Shown here one piece after another: positions 54,780 to 64,000 of a DNA stretch of 64,000 nt. Every line of letters starts with the position of its first letter. Positions within the stretch are counted from its first letter, which is position 1. A model generated the notes under the pieces. That model was not told the DNA's origin. It did not search any database and was given only the letters and a program-made list of their open reading frames with translations. Source of the stretch: Orobanche coerulescens (lineage: Eukaryota > Streptophyta > Magnoliopsida > Lamiales > Orobanchaceae); contig CM065816.1 of the NCBI GenBank assembly GCA_033398695.1, forward strand, positions 133,521,358 to 133,585,357. Direction: 5' to 3'. Made by a program: the position numbers and the translations under genes.

Positions 54780-57503
54780 TGTAATATCCGCAATTTCGAA
54801 TTTCGGTAATTTTCTTTTTTTGGTGTATTTCTCGATCGAAGTGACCCTCGTGTACCTTTCAGTGTGTCCTTCCTGTCAACTGTTGAACTGTATTCTCGTC
54901 ATTGTTGTGCGGAACCGCCGTTTCGGGGTTGCCGTGGATCCATTTCGTGTTATTGGTTCCCAAATATTGATTCCTATCGTTTTATTCTCTTTCCGGATCA
55001 TTTTTATCATTTTGGGACCCAGAAGGGGTGTGGGCCGCGGCACAAGGTGTGTGCGCCGCGGCACACAAATTTCTCCAGTCGATGGTCGAGCGAACTGTAC
55101 TGTGTGCCGCGGCACACCCATCCGGTGCCGCGGCACAGTGCCGAGTCAGTGCCGCGGCACACCCGTCCGGTGCCGCGGCACACCCGTGTGACACCTGCGA
55201 CCAAAACCCGACTGTACCGGGTGCCGCGGCACACGCAGGCCGTGCCGCGGCACACTGCCGAAACCTGGGAGTAAATTTTTGGCCTGTGCCGCGGCACACT
55301 TCAGCTGTGCCGCGGCACACAATGCGGTCAATCCCCTATATTGTGTCGTTTTGAGCGTCCGCTGCTCATTTCTTCTTTCTTCTTCCTGCATCGCGAGAGA
55401 GAGGGAGAGAGAGGGAGAGAGTTCTTCATCAATATTCATTGGGGGGGTTGATTTTCATCATTTTTCTTCGGTAGTGAAGCCCGGACGATCAATCTAACGC
55501 GTGTTCTACGGATCTTAGTACTTGAATCTCCAAAGGTAATATCTCTAGAACCCTATTTTCGATTAATTTGGGGGTTTTGGGATTTTCTTCCGATTCGTTC
55601 CGTTTTGTTGGTGGATTCATGGTGTATACGATTAATATTGTTAGTATCTTTAGTTTTCCTACGGATTCATGGATATTTTGTGGATTTTTACGGAATCGAG
55701 AGGGTTTGGTTGTGGTCCGCCCTCGTTGTTATTTTTGGTACGAATATACATGAATCGTAGGCGGGTTTCCGGGTGTATTCCATTTCCGTAATCGTCTAGA
55801 GTTGGTTGTGATTGTGTTATTCGAATCGTTAGGTTCGATTCCGTTGATTCCTAGTGTTCGTCGGTGATTATCCTTTCCGTTCGTTGTCGTCTTCCTTTTC
55901 GATGACATCGGGCGTTTCGTAGCTTCCCAGTTGAGCCGTGTTCGTCGGACTACTTGCGTGCCGATTTCGAGGCAAGTACCTTGTCCATACTATTCCTGTT
56001 TTGAGGATATGATAATTGGTGATCGCCTTGGTGTGTTGTTTATTTGTTTGAAATGAGTTTTCAAAAGATTTCGGTTCGGCCTCGTTAAAGGCTTTCTTTC
56101 AAAATGCGTGTGTGTTTTGTGAACGGCGTGTTTTGGGAATTGATTATGATTCAATTATTTTGAACGTTGAAGGATTTAATGATGATACTCCTATTGTTTA
56201 AAGTTATGGAATCGTGTATTCCGTATTTAATCTTTTTATTGTGTTTTGAAGTGTTTGATAATGGTGTCGAGTTAATGGCCATCTCTAGTGAGTATTCTTA
56301 ATGAACTTACATTCTTAGCATGTTAGTTTTGCATGAGTATTGTGTTTGTGTGTGTATGCTCACTACGGGTTAGATCCGACGGGGTCTCGGTAGGGCTCCA
56401 CGAAGCTGTGGAACCGCGAGCTTGCTTTTAACCACTGTGGGTTAGATCCGACGGGGTCTCGGCAGGGATCCACGAAGCTGTGGGTCCGCGGTTAATTGTG
56501 GTGCATTTTTACAAATGTGATTTGATATTGGCATTTCCGGAAATGAGTGCTTTTGAACGGTTTTCATGATTGCATGCATTGACTAAGTGTGTAAGAGGTA
56601 AGTTGTTCGTTTGGCCTACTTGGCTAGGATGGCTATAGAGTATTTTGTTGTTTGTGTTAAATCCTTTAATTGTGGATTTTGATGTTGGGAGAGGAACCTT
56701 GTGGTCGTTCTTGTATACTGTGAGTTGATGAGATTGGGGCTAAAATCCCAACGGTTTTGTAAAGATCATTTTACGGATTTGGGGCTAAAATCCCAACGGT
56801 TTGGTAAAGGTTATTTTACGGAAAGTAAACTTTTGGGGCGGTGACCCCTTTTGTCTTTTGGATTTTGAAAAGTAGGATTTGATAATCCTAAATTATTTCC
56901 TATTAAAACTCTCGATGGCATTCTAAACCGTTTTATAAATTATTTCCATTGATTTATGATATTTCGATTTTGAAAGGTTTTCTCAAACTCTTGCCTCGGG
57001 AAGTACTTTTCGTTTCGTTTGGATCTTTGAGGATTCCTGATTATTGTTATTCGTGGAATGTGAATTGTATGGCTCGTATTTTTGCACTTGTACTTGCACT
57101 AGCAAAACAGTGGAGTTTTGCTAACCCCCGAGTACTCGGGGGGTGGATGTCTATTTTTGCATTCAGGTTTTGGAGCATAGCACAGGGTCGGCACGAAGGA
57201 TGATGAAAGATGAACGATACTAATCACACGAGGATCCGTTGATGTCGGATTGGTCTAGCTGTATTTTCTTTTCCGCTGTAGTATGTTTTCCCCGATGTAC
57301 GGGAGTTTATTGTATTTTGACCCCTGCGTGGGTATGTGTTTGGAATTGAGTTGTAAGTAATTATTGAAAGACCAAGTCGGTCTACTGAGTCATTTTAGCC
57401 TTAAAGGCGATGTCTAGATGTTTGATTTAGTTATCAGCCTGGTAGATCCTCGAGGGGAGGGTCTACGGCGTGTAATATCCCTGAGCGGATTGGGGGTGTT
57501 ACA
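54780..57503 (+). repeat. First LTR of element G
   Basis: TGTAATATCCGC...GGGGTGTTACA. Contains the CCGCGG word array (55030-55322), a GAGA-rich tract (55393-55420), a 72-bp tandem pair (56361 and 56433) containing a GGATCCAC-GAAGCT-GTGGGTCC-like inverted repeat, and a 45-bp pair with GGGGCTAAAATCCC (56736, 56781). Confidence 0.93.
55030..55322 (+). promoter_or_regulatory. Five palindrome pairs at exact 21-bp spacing (G, first LTR)
   Basis: CCGCGG cores at 55035/55056, 55107/55128, 55152/55173, 55224/55245 and 55289/55310, each 21 bp apart, mostly as TGTGCCGCGGCACA. Pair-to-pair distances are 72, 45, 72 and 65. ACTGTAC starts 13 bases before the cores at 55107 and 55224. A TATA-like CCTATATTG (55333) and GAGAGAG follow. 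Confidence 0.88.
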
Positions 57504-60113
57504 TAAATGGTATCAGAGCTTAGGTTGAGGAAACCTAGGCTGTCGGGTCAAGTCGTGTTGTTTGAGTCTTGTTTCATCGGATTTTATCTGACTGAGTCGT
57601 GTCGCGACGCGTCGTTTGAGTTTGTTGGTCGTGATTAGTATCGTGGGGCGATCATCATCTTCGTGCGACCTGTGGAAGTAAGTCTCCCTTCTTTGTGTTG
57701 TGCCTCGTGTGACACGAGCTATTTTTATGATTGTTTGTTAAGTGATGGAATCCTTATGTGGATTTTGATTTCACGATATGTATTTAATCGACTCTCATAT
57801 TTGATTTATACGAGGAGTGTCGTCGCTTGTGATGTCTTTTTATTGTTGTTTTTGTCCGTTGCTGATGATTTTCGAATCGATTTGTACGTTTTACAAGTTC
57901 TCTTGTGGAAGCTTTATGCTTATACGCGTTCGACTTGTTCATTAGCCAGGGCGTGAGGGTCCTTAGAGGCCTCGAATGGGGCCAGTGGTTTTGTTCTGAA
58001 TGTGGTTATTTGACTCTAACATTTTGTTCTTATGAGGAGTAGTGTTGCTGGATTGTGCATGATGAACTGTATTCTTTTTATCCGCTGCGTGAGTTCTTTT
58101 GTAGTGACTTTCGGTATTTTACCGACCGAGTTTTATTTCGAAAACCGATTCCCTTAACCGAGTTTTTGGCATTATGGCCTTGATCGCGTTGGCGAAATTC
58201 TTATGATGGTATTTAGCATTTTGTAAATGGCTTCTGTGAGATTTTGAAATATTACCGTCATCAGCCTTTTTGGCATTTTTGTAAATGGTTTTTAGCCTGG
58301 GGTTCCGATGCGGGACCCACAGCGCTAGGATGTTCCGTGTGATTACCTGAAATTTTTGAGCATTCTAGCCTTTTTGGCATCGTCCTTTTGGCATTGAATT
58401 ATTTTCGAAAACTTGGATATCTTAGAAATAAATTTCGAGACATTTTTTTTCAAATGAGTTATTTTCTCGTGGTACATCCAGGTGCCACAATATATTTCAA
58501 AATTTTTCTGCCTCGAGGACCAAAATGTTTTGAGATATTTTCAATGTTTTAGAGACACTTTTATTTAGACCCGAGGGTCGAATATTCTGAAAGTTTTCGC
58601 TAAGAGAAAGTGTCCTCATTTTTATCAAATGCGAAATGGTTCTCCAAAGTCTCGATAACGATGTTTCACGTTTGTACTTTTTGAAAGGTGATACTCAAGA
58701 TCAATCGGTGTTCTTCTAAATTATTATTAAAATGAGGTTTTCGTTTTTAAAACCTATCCATTCCCGTTTGAGGGCTGGGTATATATGTATGATGTTCGCG
58801 TTGTCATTTTGCTGTTTGCTCCCGAGTATGACCGAATTGGCGGTGTGAGCGTTGAGTCGTTTTCCACACATTTGTTGTGTTAGCCCCTTGTGAGAGGTGG
58901 GATGTTGGTGTTGAATATTGTCGCCTCGTGGTGATTTCTGCGTTGTCGCGCATGTGCGAGCTGTTAGAGCTTGGGTTGGTATGGCCGTGTGCATCGGTGA
59001 TCGTTCCGTTATGTGTCGGTTGTTTAATGTCTTGTTACCTTGATCCTGTTTTTGTGAATTTCGTGGATGAGGTCGGAGGTAATACCCGAACTATTTTGAC
59101 TTCCGTATCTTCTCTTTCTCCAGTCTATCGATTCGCTCATGTTCGTTGATACTTTATGAACTTGTTCTGTATTTCGGTTTCATCGTCCGAACGAACTGCG
59201 ATCTTGTTATGGGTCGATCTGGTTATCGCCGTGACTTTTCGGGTTCGGTTCGACTCTTGTGAACCTTGTTCGGGAGTGACATCATCTGGTTCTATTAGTT
59301 CTTTTATTCGAAGTGGATCGGATTTGGAACTCTTGTGTTTTCGACTTTGTCGACTCATCATGTTCATTGACATTTTCCGAGCTTGTCCCGCCCCTTGCTT
59401 TTGTTGATCGAACGAGGGTGGTATTATTTCGGAATTACTCGTTCGTCGTTGTGACCTTTCAATCGTTGTTCCCTTTCCTGTGGATCTTATGCGAGTGTGC
59501 ATCTTGTTGTTTTCACCGGATCATGTTTTGTCTCGAGTCGAGATGTGAACCTCGGAGTTGTCGGTTGAACCTTATTGTTCTTCGTGATCCGAACATGATC
59601 GTTCGATTTTTGTTGTCTCGATCTTTGTGGTTCGATCGTTTGATTGTTCGGTTTTTGTTGATCTCGTTTCGTGATTGTTGAACATTCAGACTCCTTCGAA
59701 ATTTCCTTAAGTTCAGGAAATTAGTCTAGTTTTAGATCTTCCAACCCTTGGGCGGTGGAATTCCGTATTTGTTCGGCGTGTGGCTCATGTTTTGATTGAT
59801 ATACCGTTGGGTTGGTCAATCGTATTGATTTTCGTTGGTTGTGTTTTGTGATTGTTCGGATAATCGACTTGATTGTATTATCTGTTTGATGACACTTGTC
59901 ACTTGTTGATTTTATTATGTCTCTACCGTGGCATTGTGTTGGTCGCCCCTGGAGCGTGTTTTCACGCCGTTTATTCCTTTGCGTTGTTTGTAACGTTTCG
60001 CCGATGGGCGTAAGTTACGCATTTCTTGTGTATCTCGTTGAGTTTTCTGGCGGGATATTGCTTCTCCTACTTGTTTTAAGTTTCGGACGAAACTTCTTTT
60101 AAGGAGGGTAGAA
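57504..60113 (+). other. Internal region of G, noncoding
   Basis: Primer site TGGTATCAGAGC at 57508-57519 (perfect initiator-Met pattern) and polypurine tract AAGGAGGGTAGAA at 60101-60113 are intact. Between them I see no gag zinc knuckle, protease, RT or integrase in any frame. The first 150 bases match element E. The layout is that of a LARD-type non-autonomous element. Confidence 0.75.
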
Positions 60114-62789
60114 TGTAATATCCGCAATTTCAATTCGGTAATTTTCTTTTTTGGTGTATTTCTCGATCAAGTGACCTCGTGTACCTTTCAAAGGTGTCCT
60201 TCCACAACCGTTGAACCGTATTCTCGTTATTGTTGTGCGGAACCGCCGTTTGGGTTGCCGTGGATCCATTTCGTGTTATTGGTTCCCAAATATTGATTCC
60301 TATCGTTTTATTCTCTTCCGGATCATTTTTATCATTTTGGGACCCGGAAGGGGTGTGGGCGCGGCACAAGGTGTGTGCGCCATGCACACAAATTTCTCCG
60401 GTCGATGGTCGAGCGATCAGTCTTGTGCCGCGGCACACCCATCCGTGCCGCGCACAAGCGTCGAAGTCGCGCGGCACACCGTCCCGTGCCGCGGCACACC
60501 CGTGTGACACTGCGACCAAAACCCGATCAGGTGCCGCGGCACACGCAGCCGTGGCCGCTGCACACCGCCGAAACACAGGAGTAAATTTTTGGCCTGTGCC
60601 GCGGCACACAATGCGGTCAACCCCCTATCTTGTGGCGTTTTGAGCGTCCACTGCTCAATTCTTATTTCTTCTTCCGGGCTCGCGAGAGAGAGTGAGAGAG
60701 AGGGGGAGAGTTCTTCATCAATATTCATTGGGGGGGGTTGATTTTCATCATTTTTCTTCGGTAGTGAAGCCCGGACGATCAATCTAACGCGTGTTCTACG
60801 GATCTTAGTACTTGAATCTCCAAAGGTAATATCTCTAGAACCCTATTTTCGATTAATTTGGGGGTTTTGGGATTTTCTTCCGATTCGTTCCGTTTTGTTG
60901 GTGGATTCATGGTGTATACGATTAATATTGTTAGTGTCTTTAGTTTTCCTACGGATTCATGGATATTTTGTGGATTTTTACGGAATCGAGAGGGTTTGGT
61001 TGTGGTCCGCCCTCGTTGTTATTTTTGGTACGAATATACATGAATCGTAGGCGGGTTTCTGGGTGTATTCCATTTCCGTAATCGTCTAGAGTTGGTTGTG
61101 ATTGTGTTATTCGAATCGTTACGTTCGATTCCGTTGATTCCTAGTGTTCGTCGGTGATTATCCTTTCCGTTCGTTGTCGTCTTCCTTTTCGATGACATCG
61201 GGCGTTTCGTAGCTTCCCAGTTGAGCCGTGTTCTTCGGACTACTTGCGTGCCGATTTCGAGGCAAGTACCTTGTCCATACTATTCCTGTTTTGAGGATAT
61301 GATAATTGGTGATCGCCTTGGTGTGTTGTTTATTTGTTTGAAATGAGTTTTCAAAAGATTTCGGTTCGGCCTCGTTAAAGGCTTTCTTTCAAAATGCGTG
61401 TGTGTTTTGTGAACGGCGTGTTTTGGGAATTGACTATGATTCAATTATTTTGAACGTTGAAGGATTTAATGATGATACTCCTATTGTTTAAAGTTATGGA
61501 ATCGTGTATTCCGCATTTAATCTTGTTATTGTGTTTTGAAGAGTTTGATAATGGTGTCGAGTTAATGGCCATCTCTAGTGAGTATTCTTAATGAACTTAC
61601 ATTCTTAGCATGTTAGTTTTGCATGAGTATTGTGTGTGTGTATGCTCACTACGGGTTAGATCCGACGGGGTCTCGGTAGGGCTCCACGAAGCTGTGGAAC
61701 CGCGAGCTTGCTTTTAACCACTGTGGGTTAGATCCGACGGGGTCTCGGCAGGGATCCACGAAGCTGTGGGTCCGCGGTTAATTGTGGTGCATTTTTACAA
61801 ATGTGATTTGATATTGGCATTTCCGGAAATGAGTGCTTTTGAACGGTTTTCATGATTGCATGCATTGACTAAGTGTGTAAGAGGTAAGTTGTTCGTTTGG
61901 CCTACTTGGCTAGGATGGCTATAGAGTATTTTGTTGTTTGTGTTAAATCCTTTAATTGTGGATTTTGATGTTGGGAGACGAACCTTGTGGTCGTTCTTGT
62001 ATACTGTGAGTTGATGAGATTGGGGCTAAAATCCCAACGGTTTTGTAAAGATCATTTTACGGATTTGGGGCTAAAATCCCAACGGTTTGGTAAAGGTTAT
62101 TTTACGGAAAGTAAACTTTTGGGGCGGTGACCCCTTTTGTCTTTTGGATTTTGAAAAGTAGGATTTGATAATCCTAAATTATTTCCTATTAAAACTCTCG
62201 ATGGCATTCTAAACCGTTTTATAAATTATTTCCATTGATTTATGATATTTCGATTTTGAAAGGTTTTCTCAAACTCTTGCCTCGGGAAGTACTTTTCGTT
62301 TCGTTTGGATCTTTGAGGATTCCTGATTATTGTTATTCGTGGAATGTGAATTGTATGGCTCGTATTTTTGCACTTGTACTTGCACTAGCAAAACAGTGGA
62401 GTTTTGCTAACCCCCGAGTACTCGGGGGGTGGATGTCTATTTTTGCATTCAGGTTTTGGAGCATAGCACAGGGTCGGCACGAAGGATGATGAAAGATGAA
62501 CGATACTAATCACACGAGGATCCGTTGATGTCGGATTGGTCTAGCCGTATTTTCTTTTCATTTGTAGTATGTTTTCCCGATGTACGGGAGTTTATTGTAT
62601 TTTGACCCCTGCGTGGGTATGTGTTTGGAATTGAGTTGTAAGTAATTATTGAAAGACCAAGTCGGTCTCATCGAGTCATTTTAGCCTTAAAGGCGATGTC
62701 TAGATGTTTGATTTAGTTATCAGCCTGGTAGATCCTCGAGGGGAGGGTCTACGGCGTGTAATATCCCTGAGCGGATTGGGGGTGTTACA
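60114..62789 (+). repeat. Second LTR of element G
   Basis: Nearly identical to the first LTR from about 60700 to 62789, but the first 500 bases carry many small indels, mainly in C/G runs. Word cores at 60428/60448 (20), 60469/60489 (20) and 60534/60555 (21), plus 60599 single. Confidence 0.92.
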
Positions 62790-64000
62790 TAAATGGTATC
62801 AGAGCTTAGGTTGAGGAAACCTAGGTCGCCGGGTCAAGTCGTGTTGTTTGAGTCTTGTTTCATCGGATTTTATCTGACTGAGTCGTGTCGCGACGCGTCG
62901 TTTGAGTTTGTTGGTCGTGATTAGTATCGTGGGGCGATCATCATCTTCGTGCGACCTGTGGAAGTAAGTCTCCCTTCTTTGTGTTGTGCCTCGTGTGACA
63001 CGAGCTATTTTTATGATTGTTTGTTAAGTGATGGAATCCTTATGTGGATTTTGATTTCACGATATGTATTTAATCGACTCTCATATTTGATTTATACGAG
63101 GAGTGTCGTCGCTTGTGATGTCTTTTTATTGTTGTTTTTGTCCGTTGCTGATGATTTTCGAATCGATTTGTACGTTTTACAAGTTCTCTTGTGGAAGCTT
63201 TATGCTTATACGCGTTCGACTTGTTCATTAGCCAGGGCGTGAGGGTCCTTAGAGGCCTCGAATGGGGCCAGTGGTTTTGTTCTGAATGTGGTTATTTGAC
63301 TCTAACATTTTGTTCTTATGAGGAGTAGTGTTCTTTGGATTGTGCATGATGAACTGTATTCTTTTTATCCGCTGCGTGAGTTCTTTTGTAGTGACTTTCG
63401 GTATTTTACCGACCGAGTTTTATTTCGAAAACCGATTCCCTTAACCGAGTTTTTGGCATTATGGCCTTGATCGCGTTGGCGAAATTCTTATGATGGTATT
63501 TAGCATTTTGTAAATGGCTTCTGTGAGATTTTGAAATATTACCGTCATCGACCTTTTTGGCATTTTTGTAAATGGTTTTTAGCACAGGGGTTCGATCACG
63601 GGACCCACAGCGCTAGGATGTTCCGTGTGATTACGAAATTTTTGAGCATTCTAGCCTTTTTGGCATCGTCCTTTTGGCATTGAATTATTTTGAAAACTTG
63701 GATATCTTAGAAATAAATTTGAGACATTTTTTTCAAATGAGTTATTTTCTCGTGGTACATCCAGTGCCACAATATATTTCAAAATTTTTCGCCTCGAGGA
63801 CCAAAATGTTTTGAGATATTTTCAATGTTTTAGAGACACTTTTATTTAGACCCGAGGGTCGAATATTCTGAAAGTTTTCGCTAAGAGAAAGTGTCCTCAT
63901 TTTTATCAAATGCGAAATGGTTCTCCAAAGTCTCGATAACGATGTTTCACGTTTGTACTTTTTGAAAGGTGATACTCAAGATCAATCGGTGTTCTTCTAA
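62790..64000 (+). other. Second internal region of G (partial)
   Basis: Starts with the primer site at 62794-62805 and follows 57504-58717 with few differences up to the window end. Confidence 0.88.

Larger units (their letters stand above)
54780..64000 (+). mobile_element. Element G: Tekay-like LTR-internal-LTR-internal tandem
   Basis: LTR 54780-57503, internal 57504-60113, LTR 60114-62789, and then internal DNA again from 62790 to the window end. The second LTR is followed by the same primer site and by 1.2 kb matching 57504-58717. A normal element would show target DNA there. So at least two units share LTRs head to tail, and a third LTR is expected near 65400. Internal DNA is only 2.6 kb with no recognisable gag or pol. 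LTR ends, primer site, PPT (AAGGAGGGTAGAA) and palindromic words tie it to element E. Confidence 0.88.

Noticed and set aside
55030..55322. CRISPR-like repeat array
   Set aside because: Words are short palindromes with irregular pair-to-pair distances inside a plant LTR. There are no cas genes and the context is eukaryotic.
54780..64000. Two independent insertions of the same element instead of a tandem
   Set aside because: The second LTR is bordered by internal sequence on both sides (PPT on the left, primer site on the right) with no target DNA or duplication between units, so shared LTRs are the simpler reading.

Overview
This window is plant nuclear DNA made almost entirely of nested transposable elements. 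The elements point to an angiosperm, probably a eudicot: Ty1/copia and Ty3/gypsy LTR retrotransposons with the plant initiator-Met tRNA primer site (TGGTATCRGAGC), a CACTA transposon, Stowaway and Tourist-type MITEs, and exon fragments of a plant chaperonin gene. I see no intact host gene, rRNA, tRNA or CRISPR array. The species cannot be told from the sequence.

Layout, read from direct repeats, TG...CA ends and target-site duplications (TSDs). Left block: a decayed host-level coding sequence (2040-2954, continuing at 26898) is split by copia element C (2960-26892, minus, TSD ATACC). C contains a SIRE-type two-LTR element with only gag, D (3170-7570, plus, TSD TAAAC), and a 14.8-kb CACTA element (9095-23853, TSD TGT). 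The CACTA carries fragments of two host genes, one of them CCT6, and was itself invaded by E (14785-23744, minus, TSD GCAAC), a Tekay-like element with 3.3-kb LTRs and only a gag remnant. Middle block: copia A (27152-50679, minus, TSD CCCAT) is split by B (30191-47714, minus, TSD TTTAC), a relative of D. B is split by a Tat-lineage gypsy element (32017-45348, minus, TSD CACAC) with dual RNase H and a spliced antisense gene. An intron of that gene holds a Tourist-like element (35234-36442, TSD TAA). Right block: two Stowaway MITEs, a decayed copia F (51610-54779), then G (54780 to beyond the window end), a relative of E arranged LTR-internal-LTR-internal.

All large coding regions are broken by stops, frameshifts or insertions. 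Many stops look like C-to-T changes. Copia A has also lost the third catalytic acid of integrase.

The most interesting signal is in the LTRs, mostly just upstream of the TATA box. Tekay-like E and G and the unrelated copia A carry pairs of palindromic words (GTGCCGCGGCAC or GTGCCTAGGCAC) whose cores are 21 bp apart, five pairs per LTR. In both superfamilies some pairs are preceded by ACTGTAC at the same distance (ACTGTAC-N6-CCNNGG). B and D carry different words (TTACGTACGTTA and TTAGCGCACGCTAA) at about 23-bp spacing, and the word is swapped throughout between these two related LTRs. The Tat LTR has GACGATCGCC words at 21-bp spacing. I know of no description of such a shared, spaced palindrome-pair module across retrotransposon superfamilies.
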